Positions 49,929-59,048 of a stretch of 64,000 nt of DNA are shown here, piece after piece (positions within the stretch are counted from its first letter, which is position 1; every line of letters begins with the position of its first letter). The notes beneath the pieces are model-generated. The model saw only the letters and a list, made by a program, of their open reading frames with translations. It did not search any database and was not told the DNA's origin. Location: NCBI GenBank assembly GCA_963691775.1, contig OY829369.1, positions 2,232,001 through 2,296,000 of the forward strand, written 5' to 3'. Made by a program: the position numbers and the translations under genes. The DNA comes from JAZBPO01 sp963691775. Its GTDB lineage: Bacteria > Pseudomonadota > Gammaproteobacteria > Pseudomonadales > Azotimanducaceae.

Positions 49929-52415
49929 TCACTCACGCAGCAGCTGCGAGGCGCGCGCCGTCGCCCGAGCGGCGGCGTCGCTTTCTCCATTCTCTCGCGC
50001 GACGGCCGCGAGATGGATGAAAAAACCTGCGTAAGCCGCACGCTTCAGTGCCGGCTCCACACTCGACAGATAGGCGTCCTGCGCTATGCCGGACTGATCG
50101 ACCAAGGCTCGCAGGCGCACCATGAGGTCATCGCCCACCAGCCAGCGCCGGTTCCCTGCGCGCACTTCCCGATGCGATTCGGGCGCAAGGAACTCGATCC
50201 AGGGTCGGTCTTCGGTATTCAGCCGACTTTCCGCAACCCACGAATCCTCGGCAGAGATTCGCCCGAGGTAGTGCGACAACAGCGGGATATCGTCCCCCCT
50301 GCCGCCACGCAAGCGCTCGATCGCATCCCGCGATAAGGCGACGAGCGGCGCGTCCGCCGGCAGAGGGCCTGCGTCACGATGGCCTACAAGCGCCAGCATC
50401 GGCTGCACGGCCTCGAAGTCCCCGCGCCAGGCAGTGATTTGAGGAAACGTCTGCGCCATCGAGCGCGCCAGGATGCCGAACTCCCGCTCATTGATCTGAT
50501 AAAGCGGGACCCACTGGACGTAAAGACCGCCGGGGGCAAGTCGATCCCGGGCACTTGCAAAGTGCTCGACCGAGTAAAGAGAAGCAACGCCGGAGCGCCA
50601 GGGAATGAACAGATCAGCGATCACTACATCGAACTGTTCACGAGACGCACGGAGGTAGTTGCGACCGTCTTCGTTCACGACGTGCACCCGAGCATCGTCG
50701 TGAAGGCCGGCGGTGAAAGCGCCAAAGTAGCGCTGCGACGCTTCGATCACCTCCGCCACGAGTTCCGCAACGGTGATCTCCTGCACGGGGTACTGCACGG
50801 CCGCACCGGCCGTTATTCCGGTGCCGAGACCAAGGAAGAAGATCTTTTGCGGATCGGGGTGGAGATTGAGCGGTAGATGCGTCTGCATTGCCTCCATGGG
50901 AGCAGCGCCGCTTCCACCGAGCGCATACCAGTTGTCGAGCTTCAGCCGCAGGTTGCCGCCCTGCCGCACGACCGCAACGGTTCCGCTACTGCCTTCTATG
51001 AGATCCACCAGGGCCTCATCGCGCGCAACGGGCCGGATCCGGACCTTCTCCAGGCCGCTGGGATCCAGGACCGATACCGGCGCCAGCAAAAGCGCCACGC
51101 TTCCATAGAACCAAGCGGGATGACCGACAGCCGGCTCGCGATGCAACACGATCAGCGCGGCAAGCAGGTAGCTGCAACCGATCAGTCGCATGCCACTCCA
51201 TAGCCCGAGCCACTCAAGCAGCACGAATCCGGCAGTGAGGGAGCCTGCGACAGCGCCCATGGTGTTAACGCCGTTCAAGTGCCCGATGACGACGCCGGGA
51301 CGCATCCCCGAACCTTCCGCAAAACGATAGAGATAGGGCAGCAGCATGCCGAGCACGCAGGTCGGCACTCCTACGAGTACGCTCACCGCGAGGAGTACCT
51401 CCCCGAGGTAATCCACGAACGCAGCGCCGGTCGCGATGTAGCGCAGTCCATCCGTCCAAACGACAAACGCGAACGGCACAACGAGCACGACGAGTCCTGA
51501 AATGGCGAGTAGCACGGCGAGGACAAGCGGCGTGCCCAGCGCCCGCTCGATGAGCACGCGCGAGAAAACAGCGCCCAGCGCAAGGGCCAGCAGAAACACG
51601 GCCAGAATCGCGGAGAATGTATAAACGGAGTTCTGCAGCACCTGGACGAACATCCGCGTCCAGAGCACCTGCAGCGCAAGCGTGGCAAAGCCCGACAGGA
51701 ACGCGAGGCTCACCAGCAACCGGAAGGCGGGACTCGCTGACGCTTCCCGCGCCTCCGAGGCCACTTCGGCCACTGCATACGGCTGCTCCCTCGCAGCGAT
51801 TACGAAGGCAGTCAAGGCGACGGCGAAAGACACCCCTAGGGCGCAGAGGTAGCTGGCGCCGAATCCGATCGCTCGCGGCAGCAAGAATCCGGCAAGCAGC
51901 GCGCCCGTGGCTGCACCGAACGTGTTGATCGCGTAAAGCCACCCACTCCAGCGACCAAGCTGGTCGGACGAACGAATGAGGTACTGCCCCATGACCGGGA
52001 GCGTTCCGCCCATGAGGAAGGCGGCGGGAAAGATCGCAAGCACCGACAGCAGCAGCTTGCAGAGCGTGAGCACAGCAGGCACATCCCGGAAAACCGCGAA
52101 GAGCAACGGGTAGAGCGCTTCCCAACCCAGCAGAACGACGTGAAAGCCCGCGGCGGCAAGCAGGATGCCCAGCTCCAGCCAGGCATAAGTACGCAGCGGT
52201 CTGCGCGCCACGCGCAGACGCCTGCCCCAGGCGTGGCTGCCCGCCGCGATGCCGAGGAAAAAGGCGGCGGTAACGGTTGCAGCGCTCTGCACGGTGCTGC
52301 CGAACAGGAGCTTGAGCTCCTTCATCCAAAGGACCTCATACATGAGGCCCGAAGCACCGGAAGCGAAGAACAGAAGCAGCACGGCAATGCTGCGCACGTT
52401 AATTGAAGCAGGCAC
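49929..52415 (-). CDS. Membrane-fused spermidine-synthase-like protein
   Basis: 828 residues from GTG 52415. About 12-14 transmembrane helices occupy residues 1-480 (from VLLLFFASGASGLMYEVLWM, a phrase typical of this family), then a SpeE-like methyltransferase-fold domain with FFLGLGTGITAGA and FDVVIADLFIPW, and a C-terminal helical tail. The classical SpeE GGGDG and following catalytic Asp pattern is altered (GLGTG, ADLF), so true aminopropyl transfer is uncertain. The family is widespread and uncharacterised. No clear polyamine operon is adjacent, but argE is 1 kb away and polyamine catabolism is encoded 25 kb away. Confidence 0.78.
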   Translation of the reverse strand: MPASINVRSIAVLLLFFASGASGLMYEVLWMKELKLLFGSTVQSAATVTAAFFLGIAAGSHAWGRRLRVARRPLRTYAWLELGILLAAAGFHVVLLGWEALYPLLFAVFRDVPAVLTLCKLLLSVLAIFPAAFLMGGTLPVMGQYLIRSSDQLGRWSGWLYAINTFGAATGALLAGFLLPRAIGFGASYLCALGVSFAVALTAFVIAAREQPYAVAEVASEAREASASPAFRLLVSLAFLSGFATLALQVLWTRMFVQVLQNSVYTFSAILAVFLLALALGAVFSRVLIERALGTPLVLAVLLAISGLVVLVVPFAFVVWTDGLRYIATGAAFVDYLGEVLLAVSVLVGVPTCVLGMLLPYLYRFAEGSGMRPGVVIGHLNGVNTMGAVAGSLTAGFVLLEWLGLWSGMRLIGCSYLLAALIVLHREPAVGHPAWFYGSVALLLAPVSVLDPSGLEKVRIRPVARDEALVDLIEGSSGTVAVVRQGGNLRLKLDNWYALGGSGAAPMEAMQTHLPLNLHPDPQKIFFLGLGTGITAGAAVQYPVQEITVAELVAEVIEASQRYFGAFTAGLHDDARVHVVNEDGRNYLRASREQFDVVIADLFIPWRSGVASLYSVEHFASARDRLAPGGLYVQWVPLYQINEREFGILARSMAQTFPQITAWRGDFEAVQPMLALVGHRDAGPLPADAPLVALSRDAIERLRGGRGDDIPLLSHYLGRISAEDSWVAESRLNTEDRPWIEFLAPESHREVRAGNRRWLVGDDLMVRLRALVDQSGIAQDAYLSSVEPALKRAAYAGFFIHLAAVARENGESDAAARATARASQLLRE

Positions 52416-52443
52416 GAGGCGATCGTCGGCGTTACGGGCGCGA

Positions 52444-53355
52444 TTAGCGCCTGCTCGAGGCCAGCGTGACCGTCGCTGCAGGATTCAGATCCTCGCGCGG
52501 GTCAGTGACAAGGCCAGCCGGGAAGGAGACGCGGCGCACCGGCGCTTCGGATTCGAGGCAGAGTTCATGGTTGTTGTCTCCGTCTCCGAGATCGGCCACC
52601 GCCAGCGGCGCCGTCTGCACACCGCTCTCGAAGTGCACCCGATAGGCCTGTCGCTCAACGTCGTCGATCTCGTCACCACCGGGCTTCGTGATACCCCCGT
52701 TCCAGGTCACGCGAACGACCTGGCGGGTGCGCAACGGGCAGCCGTTTCCGCCTCCAAATGGGAAGCGGGTCGCCTGCTGACCCAGCGCCCACTCCGCCTC
52801 CGGCACCACCTCGGCGTGCACCATGCTCGGACCGTCTTCAAGCGGCGTGACCGCAACGCGCGCTCCGCGAAAATTCATCGATCCGTCGCGCGAGAGCACA
52901 TTGCCCGTGATCACGACCGAAATCGGCGGGTTGGCGGACGACCCGAAATCGCCAACCAGGAGGATCGTACGAAGCTCACCGGGATCGATCGCGGGCGCCG
53001 GCGTTGCGCACGTGAGCGTCCCGCTCGAACCGTCGGCGCGCGTCACAAGAAAGTCCCCCGCCTGCAGCGTCGCGAGATCGACCTCCTGAGAGAACACCAC
53101 AGGCATGCCGTCATCGCCCCGTTTGCCGTCGCACACGAGCCAACTGCCGAGCAGGGGCAGGGCATCGTCCAGGCCGAAGAATGCCGACAGCAGAAACGCC
53201 GTCTCTGCATCCGGCGCAACGCGCGTTTCGGTCGTGTCTGCAGGCTCCGCATTAGACCGGCCGCGCACATCGGAGCAGCCCGCTCCGGCGAGCTGGAGCG
53301 TCACCGCCAGGCAGGCAAGCAAGCACCGCCATTCGATCAGGTTCACTGTCCGCAT
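52444..53355 (-). CDS. Uncharacterised exported protein (possible lipoprotein)
   Basis: 303 residues from ATG 53355; TTG 53382 and GTG 53346 are alternatives (GGAG sits 9 nt before the GTG). The signal peptide LLACLAVTLQLAGAGCSD ends at a Cys with an imperfect lipobox. The mature part is beta-rich with four or more Cys (LVCDG, LTCAT, GGGNGCPL, HELCLES), suggesting disulfide bonds. SLRTILLVGDFG and ANPPISVVITGNVLS hint at an Ig-like fold. I recognise no family. It lies 28 nt upstream of the membrane-fused SpeE-like gene in the same direction, so the two may be co-transcribed. Confidence 0.6.
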   Translation of the reverse strand: MRTVNLIEWRCLLACLAVTLQLAGAGCSDVRGRSNAEPADTTETRVAPDAETAFLLSAFFGLDDALPLLGSWLVCDGKRGDDGMPVVFSQEVDLATLQAGDFLVTRADGSSGTLTCATPAPAIDPGELRTILLVGDFGSSANPPISVVITGNVLSRDGSMNFRGARVAVTPLEDGPSMVHAEVVPEAEWALGQQATRFPFGGGNGCPLRTRQVVRVTWNGGITKPGGDEIDDVERQAYRVHFESGVQTAPLAVADLGDGDNNHELCLESEAPVRRVSFPAGLVTDPREDLNPAATVTLASSRR

Positions 53356-53462
53356 CTCCAACGCGATTCGCCGGTCCGGCAACTTACACGCCCCTTCATG
53401 CGCAATCGACCAGGTGCCGGCGGACGCTTTGCGGCGTGGAAGCGAGTCGCTACTCTGGGGGG

Positions 53463-54635
53463 ATGACTACCGCATCCCAAACCGCACAGCGCTTCACTCC
53501 GCGCGAGATGCTCGCAAAGCTCGTCGCCTTTCCGACGATCTCCGATCGCTCGAATCTCGATCTCATCGAGTTCGTCGAGCAGTATCTGGCGGCGCACGGC
53601 ATCGCATCCCATCGCATTCCCAGCGACTGCGGTACCAAGGCAAACCTCTACGCAACGATCGGCCCGATGGTGGAGGGCGGCGTCGTCCTGTCCGGACATA
53701 CCGATGTGGTGCCGGTCGAAGGCCAGGACTGGCACACAGATCCCTTCCAGCTCACGGAGAAGGATGGCCTGCTCTTCGGCCGCGGGACCTGCGATATGAA
53801 GGCCTTCAGCGCCATCGCTCTCGCGTTGGTTCCCGAGATGTCCGCGCTCACGCGCCCTCTGCACCTAGCGCTGTCATACGATGAAGAGATTGGCTGCCTG
53901 GGCGCGCCACGCATGATCGAAACGCTGAAGGCAGAAGTCCCGGCGGTCCGCGCGGTGATCGTGGGGGAGCCGACCAGCATGCGCGTGGTCACGGGCCACA
54001 AGGGCATCTTTCACTTCGAGACCCGCATCACCGGCAAGGAAGCGCACTCGAGCCAGCAGCAGCGTGGCGTTTCTGCAGTCATGGTCGCCGGCCGGCTGAT
54101 CAATTGGCTCGGCGAGCGCCAGCGCAAGAATGCCGCCAGCGCCACGGACGAGCTCGGCTTCGAACCGCCCTACACCACGCTTCACTGCGGCGTTGTTCAC
54201 GGCGGCACGGCGCACAACATCACTGCGCGGCACTGCAGTTTCGTAACAGACATTCGCACGCTTCCGGGCGAGGATCCGCAGACCTACTTCGATGAGTACG
54301 AGGCTTTCATCCGAGAAGTAGTGGAGCCGGAAATGCAGGCGATTAGCCCGGAGACTCGCGTGGATGTTGACGTCCACGCCAATGTTCCAAGCTTCGAATC
54401 GCCGGAGACGAGCGAGGCGGTCGGGCTCGCCAAACAGCTATCGGGGCAGAACGAGTCGGAGGTTGTCCCGTACGCAGCGGAATCGGGCCAGTTCCGGAAT
54501 GCGGGCTTCCCGGTCGCGATGTGTGGCCCAGGCTCCATCGACCAGGCGCATCAGCCAGACGAGTTCATCTCGGTCGACCAGCTCGAAGCCGGCACGGCGT
54601 TCATGCGCAGGCTGATCGAGGTGCAATCGAGCTGA
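53463..54635 (+). CDS. argE: Acetylornithine deacetylase
   Basis: 390 residues from ATG 53463; GTG 53436 would add 9. An M20 metallopeptidase: His79-x-Asp81 in SGHTDVVPV, Asp111 in GRGTCDMKAF, the Glu pair 141-142 in SYDEEIGCLGAPR, GEPTSM, and a late His in DQAHQPDEF. The text fits bacterial ArgE, which hydrolyses N-acetylornithine to ornithine for arginine synthesis. Ornithine is also the putrescine precursor, so it can feed polyamines. It is divergent from the exported-protein gene (107 nt between starts). Related N-acyl hydrolases are possible, but the QWH/EE blocks favour ArgE. Confidence 0.85.
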   Translation: MTTASQTAQRFTPREMLAKLVAFPTISDRSNLDLIEFVEQYLAAHGIASHRIPSDCGTKANLYATIGPMVEGGVVLSGHTDVVPVEGQDWHTDPFQLTEKDGLLFGRGTCDMKAFSAIALALVPEMSALTRPLHLALSYDEEIGCLGAPRMIETLKAEVPAVRAVIVGEPTSMRVVTGHKGIFHFETRITGKEAHSSQQQRGVSAVMVAGRLINWLGERQRKNAASATDELGFEPPYTTLHCGVVHGGTAHNITARHCSFVTDIRTLPGEDPQTYFDEYEAFIREVVEPEMQAISPETRVDVDVHANVPSFESPETSEAVGLAKQLSGQNESEVVPYAAESGQFRNAGFPVAMCGPGSIDQAHQPDEFISVDQLEAGTAFMRRLIEVQSS

Positions 54636-54785
54636 ATGAATCCGCGCGCAGCAGCGACCTGACCGAAGGCCCTCGAGGGCAGGTACGCAACGCCGAGTTG
54701 CCGAAGCCACCGAATGCAGCACAACATGGGCAGGCACCCAGCAAACGCTCGGGTCCGCTCAAGAGCCTCTGAGGGAGAGACAGCC

Positions 54786-55928
54786 GTGCTCGCAGACCAA
54801 GAATTCACCGTTCCGCCCCTGCCCACCATCGCATTCAAGCGGGGCGCCGCACTGCAGCTTGCAAACCACATCCAGGCGCTCGGCAAGAACGCCGCGCTGA
54901 TCGTGACCGACAAGAATCTTGCGGCGAGCGGTGTGCTCGACGCGGTGCTGGACGCCCTGCGCGCGTCGAACATGCGTATCGAGGTCTTCGACGGCGTGGA
55001 GCCGAACCCGACCGACAAGAACGTCGAGGCTGGCGCAGCGATGCTCGCCGAGCTCGGCGACGCGTGCGTCATTCCGATCGGCGGCGGTTCGTCCATGGAT
55101 TGCGGCAAGTCGATCGCGCTGCTGAACGCCAACCCCGGCACGGTCGAGGAAATGCAGGGCAGCGTCCCGGCGCCGGCAACCGCGCCCGTGATTGCAGTAC
55201 CGACCACGGCCGGCACGGGTTCGGAAACGAACAACGCCTGCGTGATCACGAACACGCGCCTTGGCCGCAAGGGCTACGTCCTGCACCCGAGCATTACGCC
55301 GGCGTTCTCGGTGCTCGACCCCGATCTCACGGTCGGACTCCCGACTTATCCAACAGCAACCTGTGGCTTCGACGTGCTGACCCACGCCGTTGAAGCGCTC
55401 GTCTCGGCCCGCTGCACCGCCTACTCCGACGCGATCGCGCTAGAGGCCATCCGCAAGGTTGCGGGCAACCTTCGCCGCGTGGTGACCGACGGTACGGACA
55501 TTGCGGCGCGCTCGGAAATGCTGCTCGGATCCGCGATGGCTGCGCAGGCCTTCAACGTGTCAGGGCTGGGGTCGGCGCACGGCACGGGCCATGCAATCTC
55601 CGCTCGCCTGAACGCGGCGCACGGCCAAACGCTCGCGACCATGCTGCCACACGTCATGGCGCACAACATGCCGGCGCGTGAGGAGAAGTACATCGAGGTG
55701 GCGAAGATTCTCGAGCCCGACGGGCCCGCTACCGGCACCGGCGCCATCGACGCCGTCATGAAGGTGCGGAGCGACATCGGCATCGACAAGTCGATCTCCG
55801 ACCTCGGCGGCGCAGATGATCTGCTGGAGACGCTGGTGGAAGACGCGATCGCTGACCCGGTGAACTTTACCAATCCGGTCCCCGCCGACGGCGAGGCATT
55901 CGAACGGATGTACCGCGCCGCCTGGTAA
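54786..55928 (+). CDS. Iron-containing (group III) alcohol dehydrogenase
   Basis: 380 residues from GTG 54786, which has GAGGGAGAG just upstream; an ATG at 54714 lies before it without support. The NAD-binding Gly-rich VIPIGGGSSMDCGKSIAL is at about residues 95-115, GTGSETNNACVI follows, and the metal-site His residues appear in CGFDVLTHAVEA, AHGTGHAISARLNAAHG. The family reduces aldehydes or oxidises alcohols and may include gamma-hydroxybutyrate or lactaldehyde enzymes. It is monocistronic after argE with 150 nt between. Substrate unknown. Confidence 0.85.
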   Translation: MLADQEFTVPPLPTIAFKRGAALQLANHIQALGKNAALIVTDKNLAASGVLDAVLDALRASNMRIEVFDGVEPNPTDKNVEAGAAMLAELGDACVIPIGGGSSMDCGKSIALLNANPGTVEEMQGSVPAPATAPVIAVPTTAGTGSETNNACVITNTRLGRKGYVLHPSITPAFSVLDPDLTVGLPTYPTATCGFDVLTHAVEALVSARCTAYSDAIALEAIRKVAGNLRRVVTDGTDIAARSEMLLGSAMAAQAFNVSGLGSAHGTGHAISARLNAAHGQTLATMLPHVMAHNMPAREEKYIEVAKILEPDGPATGTGAIDAVMKVRSDIGIDKSISDLGGADDLLETLVEDAIADPVNFTNPVPADGEAFERMYRAAW

Positions 55929-56201
55929 GCGGCGCCCGACGCACTCGCGACAAACCCCTAGAGCGGCCGAACCTGCACATTCGCAGGCGCGGTCGCTCGT
56001 GTTCTGGGCGCAGACCGCTCCGCAGAGAGCCCGCGCCCGCATCAATTGCCAGCGCCGCCAAGCCTGGCGCCGCGCGCTTGAGGAATTGGGCAGCCCGCCG
56101 TCCTAGACGCCCACCCGTTCCGGGTTGGCAGTGTTATGTTGTCACACTCTGCATCGGCGTTTTCGCCGCTGCGATCGCCCCGGCAAAAGAGGTCTCGCCC
56201 T

Positions 56202-56417
56202 ATGGACGGTATTGTTCCCGAGGACTACGCCTCATGGCGCCACTGCATCGAGGTCGACTGCGGTATCAGGCTGACGCCAGCGTGGATAGAACAGCGGATC
56301 GCTGCGCTTCAGGATCCTCGCGACTATCACACAAGTCGCTTCAGGGAGCTGTGGGGCCCAACGCATCTCGAGCGCGTCCTTGGCTGGTTTCAACAGGCCC
56401 TGACAGAGGTACGCTGA
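56202..56417 (+). CDS. Conserved small protein of unknown function (71 residues)
   Basis: 71 residues from ATG 56202 (AGAGG 9 nt upstream; the open frame to 56136 adds Arg/Ser-rich noise). DYASWRHCIEVDCGIRLTPA and DPRDYHTSRFRELWG look like a small conserved protein I have seen in other Proteobacteria with similar wording (WRHCIEVDCGIPLT). It is acidic and helical with two Cys four apart (HCIEVDC). No membrane segment. It lies just before an 8-bp tandem repeat and the PhoX-like gene; function unknown. Confidence 0.7.
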   Translation: MDGIVPEDYASWRHCIEVDCGIRLTPAWIEQRIAALQDPRDYHTSRFRELWGPTHLERVLGWFQQALTEVR

Positions 56418-56423
56418 CGTCCG

Positions 56424-56463
56424 GTGGCCCGGTGGCCCGCTGGCCCGCTGGCCCGCTGGCCAG
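56424..56463. repeat. 8-bp tandem repeat (five units)
   Basis: Five consecutive 8-bp units: GTGGCCCG twice, CTGGCCCG twice and CTGGCCAG. The GGCC cores can pair to small hairpins. It sits between the 71-residue gene and the PhoX-like gene, 64 nt before its start, and could vary in copy number by slippage. Confidence 0.85.
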
Positions 56464-56526
56464 CCCGCCCACGAACCAAGCAGCTCGCGCATCAGCGACC
56501 CGCCTGCACCCGTTGGAGTTCAGCCC

Positions 56527-58053
56527 ATGAAGAGCCCAGCCTTGTCCCGGCGCCATCTCATTCGCAAAGCGACGTTGGCTGGCACAGGCATCGCACTCGC
56601 GCCGCTGTTCGCGGGCCTCACGGCCGCAAACGCGCGGGCCCGAGTCGGTACGGGCGCGCCGGGCCCGTCGCTCCGGCCGGTCGCTGACGCTTCGACCGGA
56701 CTGGAGCTTCTGAAGCTTCCAGAGGGGTTCAGTTACAGGAGCCTCGGATGGGCAGGTGATCCGATGAGCGACGGCGCACCGACACCCGATCGTCACGACG
56801 GCATGGCCGTTGTGGACATAGATCCGCGAGCGGGCACGCTGACCCTGATCCGCAACCACGAACGCGGACCGGTTCCGCCTGGTGGTCCGGTTCCGAGCAT
56901 CGGAGGGCCGGACACACCCATCTACAATCCGTTGTCGCTGGAAGGTGGCTTCGAGGGCTTCGGCGGAGGCACCACGGCGATCGAGGTGCGAGACGGTCAC
57001 TTGGTGTCGGCGCGCGGCACCCTAGCGGGCACCATAGTGAACTGCGCAGGCGGGGCGACGCCGTGGGGCAGCTGGCTCTCCTGCGAGGAGGCCGTGGTTT
57101 CGGATCCCACCGGCGCCTTCGAGGCGCGCTTCGACAAACCTGCACTCGCGCACGGCTATGTCTTCGAAGTGCCCGCACCGCGCCTGGGCAAGGCGAGCGC
57201 ACAGCCGATTGTTGCCATGGGGCGCATGCAACACGAGGCCGTCGCGGTGGATCCAGAGGACGGCACCGCCTATCTGACCGAGGACAACGGGCCCCATTCC
57301 GGCTTCTATCGGTTTCAGCCGAATGATCGCAGCGGTCGCATCGGCTCCCTGGAGGCGGGCGGCACGCTGGAGATGCTCAAGGTCAAGGGAGCAGAGTGCG
57401 CTGACCTGCGCGCGCCGGATCAGGGTGCACAGTACGCCGTGGAGTGGGTGCCCATCGAAGATCCGGACAAGGACCCGGAAACCCTGACGGAGATCGCATC
57501 CGGCATACCGCTTCTGCGCGGGTCCGGCCGCTCCGGGCCCTATCTTCAGGGCGAGGCATTGGGCGCGGCGCGCTTTGCGAGGGGCGAAGGCTGCGTTGCG
57601 CACGCCGGCACCATCTACATGGTGGACACTGCGGGTGGCGCTGCACGAAAGGGGGTCGTGTGGGCGTACGAACCCACATCTGAACGCTTGACGGCACTGT
57701 TTGTCTCGCCGGGCGAGGAAGCCGCCAATCACCCCGACAACATCACGGTAAGTAATCGCGGGGGGATTCTGGTGTGCGAAGACGGCGGCAGCTTCACAAA
57801 TGCCGCCGGCGATTTCGTGGGCGCTCGCTTGCTCGCGATCAGCGGGCAGGGAGAGGCGACGATCTTCGCGGAGAACAACACGCGCCTCGACCGCCCGCCG
57901 CGCGGCCGCGCCAGCATTCGGCCCGGAGACTATCGAGGCGGCGAGTTCACCGGCGCCTGCTTTGCGCCGGATGGGCGCACGATGTTCGTCAATATCCAGA
58001 CGCCCGGGATCACCGTGGCCATTACTGGCCCCTTCGAACGCATCGGCCTGTAA
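56527..58053 (+). CDS. PhoX/DUF839-family Tat-exported protein
   Basis: 508 residues from ATG 56527 (GGAG 8 nt upstream). A twin-arginine signal, SRRHLIRKATLAGTGIAL, precedes ANARARVGT. DUF839 blocks are present: NHERGPVPP, GGATPWGSWLSCEEAV, QHEAVAVDPEDGTAYLTED, EGCVAHAGTIYMVDT and NHPDNITVSNRGGILVCED. PhoX enzymes are Ca/Fe-dependent periplasmic alkaline phosphatases; the SCEE and TEDN Glu are likely metal ligands. This copy is shorter than classical PhoX (about 600 or more residues), so phosphatase activity is likely but unproven. Downstream spacing to the GST gene is 200 nt without a gene. Confidence 0.82.
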   Translation: MKSPALSRRHLIRKATLAGTGIALAPLFAGLTAANARARVGTGAPGPSLRPVADASTGLELLKLPEGFSYRSLGWAGDPMSDGAPTPDRHDGMAVVDIDPRAGTLTLIRNHERGPVPPGGPVPSIGGPDTPIYNPLSLEGGFEGFGGGTTAIEVRDGHLVSARGTLAGTIVNCAGGATPWGSWLSCEEAVVSDPTGAFEARFDKPALAHGYVFEVPAPRLGKASAQPIVAMGRMQHEAVAVDPEDGTAYLTEDNGPHSGFYRFQPNDRSGRIGSLEAGGTLEMLKVKGAECADLRAPDQGAQYAVEWVPIEDPDKDPETLTEIASGIPLLRGSGRSGPYLQGEALGAARFARGEGCVAHAGTIYMVDTAGGAARKGVVWAYEPTSERLTALFVSPGEEAANHPDNITVSNRGGILVCEDGGSFTNAAGDFVGARLLAISGQGEATIFAENNTRLDRPPRGRASIRPGDYRGGEFTGACFAPDGRTMFVNIQTPGITVAITGPFERIGL

Positions 58054-58253
58054 TCGATCGATCCTCGCGCACGGCCTAGGCGTCGCCCTTCGCCGCCCCC
58101 AGCTCAGCGGCGCTGACGCCGGGCCGACGCGTGCAAGCGGCAAAACAGACATCCCCGTGCCGCGTCGATCGCGCCGGCGGCCGGTCGTCGCTGCACGGAT
58201 TCGCGCCCGTGTCAGGTAGTCTCTGGCCTACCCGAGTCTCACGGCATCCTCCT

Positions 58254-59048
58254 ATGGCCGACATCAGGATTCTCTCCTATCTGCCCAATCCACGCGTATG
58301 GAAGGCGCTCATCGCCGCCGAGCTCTGCGGCGTGACGGTCGACGTGATCGGCGATGCCCCTGCAAAGATGCCGACCTGGCTTTGGGACTTTGACGCGCGT
58401 CAGCTGACCGAAGCAGAGCGCACCGACGACAGTCCTTACGCGCGCGTGAGCCGACGCGGCTTCACCGGCACGCTGTTCAAGACCGACGCCTTCCTCGAAG
58501 CGCACCCCTTCGGCACCGTCCCGGCTGCGTTCAGCGGCGACGGCCGCATTGGCATCTTCGAATCGAACAGCATCCTCCGCGCCGTGGTTCGCGCCGCCGT
58601 CGATGATCGGGGCCTGTACGGGCGAGATGTATTCGACGCTTCACGTATCGACAGCTTCCTCGATGCGGCACTTGTCTTCGCGCGGGAGGCGCAGGTCTAT
58701 CTCCTGGCCGCAGACGAGATGGATGCAGCCACCGCCGAGCGCATGGGCGGCGCTTACGAATTCTTTCTGAACGGTATCGAGGCGGCGCTCAAGCAGACGC
58801 CTTTCATCGCCGGCGAAGACCTGTCGATCGCGGATATCGGCATTGCGTGCGATCTGTCGCAGTTCCTTCGAGAGCGGCTCATGGCTGACCGGCTTGCGGC
58901 GAGCGGTTTCGAGCCGATCAGCGCCGATCTGGAACAGGTCTATCCGCGCACGGCTGCTCACATCGCCTCGCTGGCCGGGCGCCCCGTATTCGCGCAGTAC
59001 CTGGAGAAAACTGTTCGGCAGACGCTCAAGCAGGTAGCGGGTGGCTGA
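58254..59048 (+). CDS. Glutathione S-transferase family protein
   Basis: 264 residues from ATG 58254; the open frame to 58131 is not protein-like. The N-terminal domain begins DIRILSYLPNPRVWKALIAAE, where a Pro-Asn-Pro replaces the usual Ser/Tyr catalytic start, and GIFESNSILRAVVRA supplies the E-S-N glutathione-gamma-Glu site. The C-domain (FIAGEDLSIADIGIACDLSQF) is a typical GST N-capping motif. Similar proteins resemble EF1-gamma-type/GST-N domains. It overlaps the next gene's GTG start by 8 nt, coupling it to an FGE-like lipoprotein. Confidence 0.78.
   Translation: MADIRILSYLPNPRVWKALIAAELCGVTVDVIGDAPAKMPTWLWDFDARQLTEAERTDDSPYARVSRRGFTGTLFKTDAFLEAHPFGTVPAAFSGDGRIGIFESNSILRAVVRAAVDDRGLYGRDVFDASRIDSFLDAALVFAREAQVYLLAADEMDAATAERMGGAYEFFLNGIEAALKQTPFIAGEDLSIADIGIACDLSQFLRERLMADRLAASGFEPISADLEQVYPRTAAHIASLAGRPVFAQYLEKTVRQTLKQVAGG

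Noticed and set aside
56424..56463. CRISPR array
   Set aside because: 8-bp units with no spacers and no cas genes.
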